Source of the DNA: Opisthorchis felineus
Lineage: Eukaryota > Platyhelminthes > Trematoda > Opisthorchiida > Opisthorchiidae
Direction: 5' to 3'
DNA: 64,000 bases
Assembly (NCBI GenBank): GCA_004794785.1
Contig: SJOL01010424.1
Location: 226,949 to 290,948 of the forward strand
Made by a program: the position numbers and the translations under genes. Shown here in pieces: positions 1 through 11,900 of this stretch; positions within the stretch are counted from its first letter, which is position 1, and each line of letters begins with the position of its first letter. The notes under the pieces were generated by a model. The model worked only from the letters and a program-made list of their open reading frames with translations, did not search any database and had not been told where the DNA came from.

Positions 1-13
1 AGAGAGAGAGAGA
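1..13. repeat. (AG)n microsatellite at window edge
   Basis: Six AG units plus one base at the window start; it may extend outside. Confidence 0.85.
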
Positions 14-84
14 TCACTAAGCATATTGAAACGGACTGACTGAATCAACAGTGCGCTAATTAGGTTCACTTTCCGACGCGTACG

Positions 85-160
85 CTCATTTACATACCAG
101 TTCGGTTTTTAAGGGGACTCACCTGACTCCCGGGTGAATCTCCTTAACAGGCCATTTCCG
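85..160 (-). repeat. Fragment of the hammerhead repeat (no ribozyme core)
   Basis: On the minus strand this contains a decayed form of the segment that in other copies reads from the GAGATTCA block through the gagtctcc block to the 'aaatgagtgta' block. It faces the plus-strand copy at 470-862. The match is weak but collinear. Confidence 0.4.
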
Positions 161-469
161 TTTTCGTCCTTCTTGGGTCTCTCAGTTCCTACCGGTCTTA
201 TTCCCTAATTGAATCCCAAACTGTATGTAGATGGAGTCATGCACTCATTTGTAGTGGAAGATTCAATTGAATCTCAGTTGGATCTCTCCTTCGTGTTGTC
301 CTTCTCCTTATTTGGGATGATGTGTAAGACACCGAATTGTTTTTATTGATTAGCACTACTTGTTGGATGGACGAGATTTCCTCGACAGCTTTGTAAGCCG
401 CTTTGTAAGTCAAACAGAATAACTCGATATCTTGAACACCGTTCCAACTGGAAATTCCGGCATTAGGTT

Positions 470-862
470 TAGCTATTGGGCCGCAAGTAGGGCTAAACCG
501 GCAGCGGTCTACTGAGGAGTTTTGCTACCTTGTAAGTAGAGTAATGTTGCACCAAGAAGATATACCTCGAACATCTCGAACATCATACCAACTGAAAGAT
601 GAGACGGCGTTTGTGCAACACACTCAGTTGATGAACATCATAAACGAGAGATTCAGCTGGAATTCAGGTGAGCTTCCCGAGCAAACCAACTTGGTGTGGA
701 AATGGGTGAATTTTGCGAACTTCGTGCAATTAAGGCTCAAGTAGAACATAAGGTGGACAGAAACTCTGGGACTGCGCCTACCTGATTAGCCCCAAGAAGG
801 GCGCAACCGGTGGTGGGATGTCGAAGTTTTCAGCAACCTCATAAGTAGTGTGCTACATGCAG
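470..862 (+). repeat. Hammerhead repeat, decayed direct dimer
   Basis: Two ribozyme remnants about 309 bases apart: the acct of the shared downstream block is at 527-530 and again at 836-839. The second has CTGATTA at 782-788 (core T to T-A change), stem II GCCCC/GGGC intact, and GCAAC in place of GAAAC. The first keeps only a GGGCC/GGGCT-like hairpin and AAACCGG at about 474-503. Both are expected to be inactive. The period equals that of the dimer at 52.2-52.5 kb. Confidence 0.7.
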
Positions 863-1410
863 GTTCACCTTTCTTTGTTTCCTTATCGGCAATGGGTCCG
901 TGGATGGGGTCTGCATGAGGCAACACTACAGAACTCACTTCGCCCTAATCGGAGTCCATCACAGTCGTCTGTAAGTTCATCTAAAATCGGGGGTTCGTGA
1001 CTATCGTCAACCGTTACATTAGTTCGAAGTCTAGTTCCTCCTGGTGAACTCAGTTCACTCTCCTACACTGCCGGTTTCATGACCATGGTAACATATGGAC
1101 CAATCGAGAGGAAGCAAGCATCCATCGGTTTCGTAGCCCTCTTTTTTTCGCTCAACTGAATTTCACACTTGAGCCTCGCTCGTGTCACTTGAATGCCGGC
1201 GATGGTGCACACCCGACGGTCTAATACGCGGATTTCTGTTCTGATTGGGTGATTGGCGCATACGGTTAGACATACACCAGGGGTGGGGTTAAAGTTGGTT
1301 GCTGATTGGCTAAAGTTGGAAACAAGACTGTCATGTGTTAAAACACTCCTCTACTTCATAGTTCAAATAAGACTTCACTCGACTCTTAGCTGTTTACTGT
1401 ACGAGTTTCA

Positions 1411-2273
1411 GGCTCGTGACGAAAATACCGACGATGATTATGATGGATCACCACTCAGAAAGTTCAGAACACAACGGAAAAATGGAAGATGGGGGTGAAA
1501 TGAACGCATCGATACGAATGTCAGCACACTCACTGCCACCAGTAGGCAATAATCAACATGCAACATATGAGCAATTCAATTTTAATTCCATGAGTCATCA
1601 AGACCAACACACAGAAAGGTCCCAATCCACTATGAGTATTGGGCGATATCCTTCTGTTTACCCACATCAGTCATTCCGTGCTCTTCCAGTACGCCATCCG
1701 ACACGATGGGGATTGAAATCCGGGGCTAAAAAATCGTTTGTATGGAAATACTTCTTCCATCCCGAAATAAGTTTAGGTGTGCGTGATCTATCCCACACAC
1801 AGTGTACGCTTTGCGATAGCCAGTTAGCGTTCAACACATCGGGAACCACAACCACCATGCTGAACCACTTGAAAAGCAGGCATATGGAGGTGGTTGAGAA
1901 CGAACAACAGCATCATCAAAAACAGCGACCACCGCACCACCAGCGGCGCGACGAGGAGCAGAATCAACGTCCTCACAAATATCTATCTCAGTCATCCGGT
2001 TATTCGTCTGCCGTAGGAAGTGTCGAGACACCCAGAAACAACTGGATCGCCACGGACAATTTAGTGGACGGTTCGTACTCACTCAAAACATGTGGCTATA
2101 TGAGAGCCCCGTTTCTTCGTCGCGCACATCGTGGACGACCACCAAACTCTTGGACAAAGACGAGCTGTGCAAAAAAAGGATCCCTAGAGTCGTATTCTGC
2201 CAAACTCAGTTACACTGAACAGGCGTCAAGAGATGGACTGCTACAGAAAACGTCGGAGACTGATGTATCAGAG
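1411..2273 (+). CDS. Exon 1: BED-type zinc finger and GRP motif
   Basis: The BED finger lies at about 1730-1890: the aromatic start SFVWKYFF, then QCTLC (Cys codons 1803-1805 and 1812-1814), then LNHLKSRH (His codons 1866-1868 and 1881-1883). This is the Cx2C...Hx4H spacing of BED fingers, the DNA-binding domain of hAT transposases and ZBED proteins. A His/Gln-rich stretch follows, and RRAHRGRPP at about 2118-2144 has an AT-hook-like GRP core. The exon appears to begin at an acceptor (tttcag before 1412); in-frame ATGs are at 1434, 1440 and 1443, and 1434 has A at -3. The open frame runs on to 2285, but the donor GTTAGT at 2274 leaves a phase-0 end that matches exon 2. An upstream non-coding exon is expected but not identified. 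Confidence 0.8.
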
Positions 2274-5200
2274 GTTAGTGATTAATGTGTACTCAATATT
2301 CGCGTTATTACTGTCGGTGGAGAGAGCTTGGTTTGTGCTGGCAGGTAGTTCACAAATAGTTGGTTCTCAAATGAACCGTGTGTGAATGGTAAAACTTTTT
2401 CATTCCTAAAGCGTCCTGGAGACCGGACTCCATTCACCTAAGTGGTTACACGTTACAGAGAGTCTTTCGGAAAATGTACTCAGGTGACCATCATGGCCTT
2501 CGAACACATTTAACCGTCTTCAGGGAGTATGCAGGCTGAATTTCAAACACCTTCATAGTGTTCAAAAATCCATCTGGTTTTCATCTCCAAAAAGGTAAAG
2601 ATTTATGGACAGAGTCTTATGGATCGAAAGATGTCTGTTACCATATATTTGTTGCCTGATTTTGCATACACCATCTCCCCCTTCCCAAAAGTCGAATTTA
2701 CGTCAGGATCGTTCCTTTGTTTGTCTGCTAGAGGGGGAGTGAATACTGGAAGAGGTTGAACTGTTCTTCAACGACCACCTGACGAGTTTGTTCTAGAGAA
2801 TCGGGTCCCCTGTAATTCTCATACTGACTAACACCAAACATTCGAGCAATATTAGGATTACACTCATCGGCGCCACAGCTGAGTCGTTCTGACATTCTGT
2901 TGTCGTAACTCAGCCTTGAAAACGGCGTCGGTGATTGACCCAATGCGATAAGAGCCTTTTCCTGTAACTGAGTAAGGAATGTCTTTTTTTACCAATGGAA
3001 GCAGTACGTCAAAATTACCATATATCTAACTGAATGGCGTTCTTGAACATAAACGCACAATGCGGAAACAAAGTGGTAAAATCACTTTACACTCACTGAG
3101 ATGAGTTCAGAGTCATTTACCACATCCAGTCAACCACTCTTCATTGACGGGACTCTAATTTTTTAGGCGCCAAACGGCGAAGGGCTGTCTGAATGCCCTA
3201 TGGACTGAATCGAGAACCCATGTCGAAGCAACCGTAGTAGATGCGTCTTGTAAACTTCGTCCGGGATACTATATGCATGGATGGCGAGATGGCTCAGTGG
3301 TTAGAGCGCGAATTTGCTAGCCGGAAGGTCCGTGGTTCGAACCGGACCTCTGCCTCTCGACTTTCCCAGTCTAGACTTTAGCGACCTGGCAGTATCCCAG
3401 CCCTCGTGCTTCCTTCTGGTGGCATGGCGGTTAGGCATCGAAAGGGTGCTACAGCTGAACGATGCATGGATCACTTCAGGACGCCCCATCATAACGCCTC
3501 CGCTCTGCTGTGCTGGTTCTGTGCAGTTTCGCTTGCATTCCCGCAGATGGAACACAATAAATGTGAACTTAGTTGAGCCAATGTCACAGCCAAAATGTAT
3601 AATAACCTGACTGCATGTCTCATAATCGTGCATGCAGCGTCTTAACTGCTACATGTCCGAAGGTTTCTGCCTGTAAAAGGAAACTTGTAGACGCGTTGTA
3701 ATGATATCCTTCAAAGAGGGAATGGAATGTTTATTAAAGTACCACTGTACAAGGCTGAACCTGGTTGCGCCATTGCTTAAAGCGCACAGTGCCGAGTATA
3801 CTTTCGAGTAATGTGACTGAAGAATCTACACAGCATGAACGGTGGACACAATGGCGCACTGTTTTGAAACACGACATCTTTTGCCACAATAATAGACATA
3901 TTTTCTTTGTAAATTATGATGAGATTACAGAAGACACGTTAACGAACCTCGTGAAAAAACCGCCAACATAATAAGTTTGTGGTTAGCTGGGAGATTGTTG
4001 TAGAATTTGTATTCACATTGCTTGCTTAAACAACCCTCTGTTGTCTGGGCCTCATTATCTTGGGTAGATCACACCGAAAAGGACGTACTAGGCTCCAGTT
4101 ACACTCTCCTCGGTCCGTAACGGCAGTTGAGCTCCGAATATCTGACATACGAGGCAGCGACCAGAAGTACTTCATATCCCACAGCTACCGGACTCTAATG
4201 AGGGCAAAACTCTAGTTCTGCCGTCACCAGCCTTTTATCTGAACTAATAAGAATTGGCATGCCATGACAAGATGATTTGACGAACCATATTAGTGTAGAT
4301 GCAAACGTAAGGTAGAGGGAACAAGCATGTTGTTGGCGGAAATAACATTTTTGAAACTTTCTGAAGGCCTGATAAACTACTAAGACGGTGAATTCAGTTG
4401 TTGTCTCAAGGTTAATGTGTTCTTTTAGATAAAGCGCGTTGTACCGTCGTTTTTGAAGATCCATGGAGCTATCTACACCCCACAGCCTAATCAACTGATA
4501 ACGATAGAGCGTTGTTTTCAATAGTGAGACTATATCGCAGATGTTTATGAGTAAGGTAGTAGGGGGTAACGGTATGCAAACCCCTTTTCTGGGACCGGAT
4601 GCCAACGCCAAATTCTGTACTTTGTGTTTTACTGCAACTGTGGGAGAAAGGTGTACATGTTACCTGTGAACATTGACCGAGTATTTCTATACTACTGGCA
4701 ATTTAGATGTGAAGTCCTGTTTCCAACGTTTATGGGCTAGGTGTACGTAACATCAACGACGGCTCACACCCAGTGGAGTATTTTTGCTAGTATTCCATCC
4801 CAAATCCTACCATTACAATCTTTTCCGGAGATCATCGAAATGTGATCGTCCAATATAACTGAGTTAGGCCTGTGGTTCATAAAAAGATGGCCTCGTTGTT
4901 CCGTGAGTTAATTTGGTCGAAGCTGCGACGTACGGGGTTTGTCAACAACCATCTAGGTACGAGAAGTTTCACGCACTTTATTAAGTGTTGCGAAACCGTC
5001 TTCTGTGGTTTCACCCTTAGCACATGACCTAGTTTGATCATGTGAAGGAGGAATAATCTATGAGATGGTCAACGACCGTGTTAGCCTACCCGTTATCAGG
5101 TCGTTCAACTTTCAAGCACAAAGCTGAGAACGTTGTTTGTATCTCGTAGTTTGAACTGTCGTGTGTGTGAAGCCTCCACATATTTGGTGCAGATGAGATG

Positions 5201-8200
5201 GAATTTCATCTATCACACAAATACCTAAAGAGTTGTGAAACATGGCACGAACTCACTTCCTTAACTGTAAGGGCGGACGTGAGACTAAGTTGGATCTAAT
5301 AATGACTGATGTTTCATAACAAGTTTAGTTCCACTGAGGGGCTCCGTAGTTGGCGAGTAGTCCTAGAAAGCTAACATGCGCACTAAATTTTGTGAGATTC
5401 TCAGCTACCGCTCTATTCGCTGAGGAAACAGAGAGATCTCTGTTGACCCAGTTCTGGAGTTGTACAGAATGTGCCTTGGCCTTTGTATACGTCACCATCG
5501 AACATGCTGAAAGAGACAAACGTGCTGCACGGCTGAATATTGCTGCCGAACACAATATACGTTTTTCGTGGTAGGGTGACCAGTGTTTTTAAAAGATTTT
5601 ATGGCTATATACGAGTCTTAGTGTCCCGAGTGGAATCTAAAGATGATTCGATTCCAAGGTGGGATATTCTTGGAAGTGTACAATTCCTCCGGTTTAACCC
5701 TTTGGGACACTTTAACTCGATCTACAGTCATCTTCGGATTTCTACTGAGAAAATTAGGATTTCCATCGAGTCAACCAGAGAACTCCATTGAGGCATCTGG
5801 TGGAACTGTCGAGACTTTCTTGTCCGGGAAGTATGGTGACCAACCCACGGTGACGCATTGGCTGAACAGCTCGGAAACTTCACGGGCGTTAGAGGACAAG
5901 CCTCGACTGCTTGAATGCCCCTTATCAAATGGGCTGCTTCATTTTTTTGGACAAGCCAGATGGAGAAATAAAATTCCAGATAGCAGCGCAAGTAGCCCTG
6001 TAACTGGTTCGAATTAGGCTCTAAACTATTCAGCATGTAATCGTCAGTTAATGAAGATGAATTTAACCATTGCCCAAGAAATCATTTCAAAGATGACTTA
6101 GCTCGCTGTAACTGGTACAGCGAATCTTGGGCGCATGGATTCAGTAAGACGCAATTTATGTCAGTTACGCGCAGTAAAACTCAAGAAACCGCAGCAGTCA
6201 ATGAGGAGACTAGTCCCTGTACGAAATGTTAGTTCTCAGCAATGAACTCTACTTTATGTCACGATTATTCAAGGGCCTGATGAGGTCGCAAGCAGCTACC
6301 GCATGGTACGTACGGGCGGTTCCAAGTGTGCTGAATTTGAACCTGCATAACTCTCGTCTGGACAGTACTCATTTATTATTATCATTATTATTGTTAGAGA
6401 TCATGCATGACCCTTACAGTGCTGGGATTTGAAATCCCTTCGACTGAAATGCCAGGTCAGCGTGCAATCACAGATCCAAAGAATTACACTGGATGCACCC
6501 GAATCATCACCGCTGACACAGACGTATATTTGCGCGACTTTCGCTTCAATACACCTACAACACCATGACGTAGAAGGAATCTCTTGAAAGCAACACGTCT
6601 ATTGTTTTTGAGCTTTCCAGAAGGTAACCACATCCTTCCCACGAATCTACAGGGTTCCTACAGTCAGATGGACAGTACTCTTGTGGCTACTTATTATAGC
6701 AGTCAATGGACACGCAAATGATAATAAATGTCCTAATCGTACATTTAATGCCACCTGAGGTTCAACTTACTTTTCGGAGAAGTAACATTGATCTCAGCTA
6801 ATAAATTACAGTGCACTGACCAACTTCGTAACAGCCTATCTAGTGGGAAGTTGATGTAATAATGAAGACATGCTGGTGGAAGATCTGGTTTGTAGTGAGG
6901 TAAATGACGTATCTGGCTAAAGTCATTTGCCTAGCTGACCTTTCAAAATAAACACAACTAAGTGCAAATGATCCGAAGCAAAGCGATTTTTTCAGTGGAT
7001 GGGAAATTGAACTGATCCATCGACAGTGAAAGCAGTTAATCAAAACATCATCTGACTGACCTTACACCACCCTCCTGATGAGTACCTAGTCAGGACAAGA
7101 CGAGTAGTTCACTGTCTTTTGGCATAAATCAAATCCCGCTTCTCCATAAAAAAAGTCGTGGGAAAATGTGGTTCAACGACACTGTGAATAGCTCAGTGTT
7201 GATAGTTTGGCAGCTCTTGAAACAGGACAGGTGATCGCACTTTTCGGAGCTCTCTAAGGTTGTTTAGAGTTATTTCATACCATTCAGCTACTTGACACTG
7301 GTACTGTTAATTCGTTAGAACCGGCAGAGAGATACACATAGGACACGTGATCCTGACTTGTTATTTGCTTTCATCAGCCATGGACTACAGGGACAAGACA
7401 AAGGACAACAAAGTAAGATGATATATTTGCGAATCACACACATTTGCCAAATTACATTGGTGTTATTCAGAGACCCAAATGAATCCATGGTTTATGATAG
7501 TCTTTAACTGAAGTACCTTGTGTTTCAGTTGGCACGATATCCGAGATATGACAGTATATTTTCTTGGCAAAATACAGCACTCATGAGGCGATCTTGTGTA
7601 ACTCATTCAGTCGAAGAGTATCATGAACGAGAGATTCACCTGGGATTCAGCTGAGTCTTCCGTAGAAAACCAAGCTGTCGTGCAATCAAGTGTATTTCGC
7701 GAAGTTCATGCAGTTTGGGTTCAATTAGAATATAAGGTTGACTGAAACTCGGAAACTGAGCCTACCTGATGAGCCCCAAGAGGGGCTCAGAACGTCAGAA
7801 GCATCGCTTTGGGGTTGCGTGACAAAATCGAGAATGAATTGCATAAGATTTCTGGGCCCCCGTCTATATTGCATACCATGTTATCGATAGTCTCGGCGGT
7901 CGTCTTGTAGGTTGTTGTACATGGACTACTGTTGCTGATTCGCTCGTGCTATTCATTTGGGGAGATGCATAGTGGTTCTTTACGACCCCCATTACTCCAG
8001 GTGTCGTTTTCTTGTTTGTTGCTGTGTGTCTGCTCGATTAATCTGGCATTTTTTCCGTCTACGACTGGTGAAAGTAAATCATATGGTAACATTTCGCTAT
8101 AGGTGCCTCTTGTCATTCAAACGAACTGGATAATGGGGATTCCGCATATCGAATGCCATTGTTGTGTTGTCCTATGTTTATATTCCACACCAAAAACTCC

Positions 8201-8870
8201 GCAACATTTTCTTCCAGCCGGTGTTTTACCTTTTTATTTTCTGACACTATAGTTGTGCAGCCTTGCATGCTGCATTCTATTTCTTTCTGGCGGTTTGTAT
8301 TACTGAAGGAGTTGAAAAGCTTCACCCTTTAAATCACTCCAGCAGTCAGGAATGAGAACACCATCACTCAATACATGTGAAGATTGTAGTAGACTTGAGC
8401 TGCCATCAGTCTTTAACATATACTTGTGTAAAGTATACTGGTGTAACAGCGTATACTACTGTTGAGGAATATGAGTAGTCTGTGGTCGAGTCGAAGCTCC
8501 GCCCTGCGTCTAATGAAAGGTGAAGTTTATTACGGAACTTGTGGAACTGCTTTACAGTGTTAGTTTACAATTGTCTAATAGTGATGAATATCCATGAAAG
8601 TTCGAGAAGACGCGTGAGAATGTTCAGTTTTAAAAAACTATGTGCATATGAGATGTTTGCTTTCCTTGCCTGTAACTGATTAGTTGGTGTTTGCAAATAA
8701 ACGACTTCGCAGCGGTGGGTTTTCCTCCTAATATACCAAAGTTTGCGTTCATTGCTTCCGCTACAAAAAAACTGAGAGTAAACCATGCTTTTGCTGAGTG
8801 GACTGCACGTCAAATGGACCCAAATTCAGGAGTTTAACAAAAGTTGAGTGGTTTTTATAGCATTTCGTCC

Positions 8871-8908
<38 letters not shown>

Positions 8909-11900
8909 AACTTTGGTAAGTGAATTGCATCCAGGACTAAAACATCAGAAATAACCATGGAAAACTGATTTCTAACCCAGAGATGCGATCAGCCGCATTC
9001 CTTAAACTAGGTGTCAGACACCCTGCCGTCCTTTTGATCGGGCTGTCCACCACATGTGGTTCAAGTCGTTCGTATGGAGCAGTCACTGTGATTTGATCTC
9101 CGGTATAAATCATACGGAGGTTTCATCCAACATTAAGTAATATCAGTGGATCGGGAAGCGGACGGTGAACTAGGAGAGGGGAAATTCGTAGCTTATGAAA
9201 CAACAGTCTTGATTTTGTGGGGTGGACCAAATGTATTGAGAAAGTATCATCATGTATTATCACATTTCTAGATCAGTCGCTGAGTATGTATGGCAACGGT
9301 ATGCAATGACGTACAAGACATCCTTGCGATTCGCGCTGAGTAATTTTTAGTCAGCAAAATTAACAGGGCAAACGCCACAGGCCCTGCCGAAGCTTGTCGC
9401 ACCTTTTGAACGTTCTGTTATTGGTGAACTAGTTCATCCAGAACGTCCAGCTCGCTCTTATTCACATTGTCGAATCTCACGTGTCTCTAATAATTTAGTC
9501 AGATGTGGGGCAGGTCTACCTATCTCATCCCATCATGCACGTGCATCGTTTTGAGCTTCCTTGATCCTGCTGTATAATAAATGCTGTTAGAGATCCAAAT
9601 TTCAGACTTGATGATGCAGTGACTACTTTAGCTTGGACGCCTCCTTAATTCGATTGAGTTCTGCACCTCTGGTATATCTCATGGACACACGACACCTCAC
9701 CATCTGACTAACATAGTAGAGGAATCTGCAGTCGAGCGGCCCCGATTTTTGCAATCCTCGATTCATTCTTTGCAAACCTATATTCGGATTTTAACAAATT
9801 ATCTCTTAGCTTCATCGCTTTAGGACAGATTCAGTTGATGAGCGCAGATCACATGCACTTCCAACCCCTGGACTATTTGTAACCGGTCCAGGGTGCGACA
9901 AGTTCGGTGTTCCAACTATGCAGTCTCTCAATTTCAGGGCATACTTTCAGGGTTCAGTTCACAGCGTACCTTGTGTTTATTGCATTCCGTCTGAAAAAGG
10001 AAGGCGAAAGAAGTTATCTCATGGTGAGTCTGTTGAGTGTTGGCCGGGCTATTCAGCAAAACTGAAATGACTTACATAACATTTCACACGTTATGCCGAA
10101 AAAGTCTCGTGAAAAAAGTGCAGCGGTCAGTTTAACCTGAGTCTACTGGAGGTGAATACGTCCAACCAGTATGTATTGTGCGTGAAACTACGTTTGCTGT
10201 TTAATCATCAAAATGCACTTTTAGTTGATGGTTGAGGCCAGCATTAACTTTTCACTTCAAAATGAAACAGGTGACACTTCACATTCCTTGGTCATGTGCT
10301 CTTGGACTTGAACATGTCGTGCCTGACCGACAAACGAAAGCCGATAGACTGTACTCCGTTCTAGTATGTGGTTCTACAGTACATGGTCTACATGGTCAAC
10401 TTTGTAGGATGAGTCTGTTGTACCAGTGAGGACAGCTATTTTTGTACTCATCTCGCTTTAGAGTTACAAATTACCATACCATTACAGTAAGATCCCCTAG
10501 TGAGCTATCTAAAAGTGCTGTAGCTGGCTTGTAGTCCATGAATGATACGTGAATAGAGTTTAACGATGCTAAGCTTCCGCGGGCTAAGCACAAAGGGGCC
10601 TGAGTTGTCTTTAATAGTCCACGTATCTCTTCCGACAGAAAACACAGCTCATGTGCTGTCACTTGTCCATCTTTGTCACTCACTAGATCTTGACTGTTTA
10701 GTTTCTCTAAGTGCGTTTTGTGCGTACTTATGGTTGAGGAGTTACCTTTCAGGAATCGGAATTTTGACTCATCTGTGCACTACTATCTCTATAGTACAAA
10801 TTAGAAAAGTACCCGTCTCTCTCCATTACCCTAATCCCTGATTCCCTTTTATGAACCTCGAAAAGCGACTGGAAGTGATTTGGAGCCTGTTAATGGTTCT
10901 GAAAACAGCCTACCATTTTCCAAACGCGCCATTTATTAGATGAGGATACCTAAGTGGTGTCAACCAGGATTGTGTCAGAGAAACAGTGCTGCACCCGAGT
11001 TTTACGGCTTTGTGGAAAATATCTGACTCATGTTTCGGAAGTAAGAAGTAAGACCAATTGAAATGAAACCACTTTCAATAGACTATAGTAGTTCTGCTAG
11101 GTGCTTATCATACAAACCCATCATACAAGCCGCATTGTCGAGCGGTTTTATCTGAAGACCTACAAAATATCTCCACTATCTAATCCGATGGCGAGAGGTA
11201 TCGAAAAAATCAAGTTAAATCTTGTAAGCAGTTATCTCCTTTTCTAATAAGACTTATAGGAGGTGACTGTAACAGTGAGTCAAGCTTGGTCTTGATGTCA
11301 CAGTGAATCGGCCGCTCCTTATATTCCTTCCCAAAGGGGTTTGTAATTACCATCAATATAATCGTAAATCGGATCGAACAACCTTCACAGATATAGACTT
11401 AAGGTAGTTTTCTTTTGATCTCTCGGCAACGTTCGTAAGATACGTTGACAGAACATTGGTGTTTTATTAGAAACGTAAAGAGAAGTCCAGATTTTCCTAA
11501 CACCGAACTTTATGTCACAACTGGAGGTTAAACTTGGACAACTGGGTGCAATTAGATTCCGCCGGGTCCATTCAAGAGACTTTTCAAGGAATATTTCAAA
11601 GTCGGCGGGATATTTCAACATGAAACCGATACAGAAAAGCAGTTTTCCTGCGTGACATTGTCTTTCAGGAGAAATGTTCTGGAGAATCAACCATGGAGGG
11701 CGATAACCAGCAACCCGTTTTTTATTATTTCTTTTACGTCTTTTCAGATACATCAATTCAGACAAACCACTGAACTCAATTCGAAGGGGACTGGCGAACA
11801 ACCAAATTCTGATCACATTCAACCAGCAGATGAACCTCCATGGCCAACCAGCTCAAATCACGAAGGTGCTCAGCAGCCCAATCTCTCAGATCCCATGGAA

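Larger units (their letters stand above)
2274..11747 (+). other. Intron 1 (about 9.5 kb) with repeats
   Basis: Donor GTTAGT at 2274; acceptor is a strong pyrimidine tract ending ttttcag at 11747. Inside are a tRNA-derived SINE (3281-3615), an ATT-rich simple repeat (about 6370-6392), a sense-strand hammerhead repeat (7520-7790) and a TA microsatellite (8872-8905). Open frames here, such as 4195-4611 on the minus strand (138 codons), resemble nothing I recognise and have no splice or start context. I see no other gene. Confidence 0.6.

Noticed and set aside
1253..1498. Open frame overlapping the start of exon 1
   Set aside because: It runs in another frame across the likely acceptor at 1411 and stops at 1498; the BED frame explains the region.
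3283..3360. Functional tRNA gene
   Set aside because: A and B boxes are present but the T-arm and acceptor stem do not pair; better explained as a SINE head.
4195..4611. 138-codon minus-strand open frame in intron 1
   Set aside because: No recognisable domain, low-complexity or splice support; likely chance.
6281..6310. CTGATGA followed by a GTCGC hairpin-like stretch
   Set aside because: No GAAA follows, and none of the repeat-family blocks are nearby.
11385..11822. 145-codon minus-strand open frame
   Set aside because: Overlaps the acceptor and start of exon 2 in antisense; a shadow.
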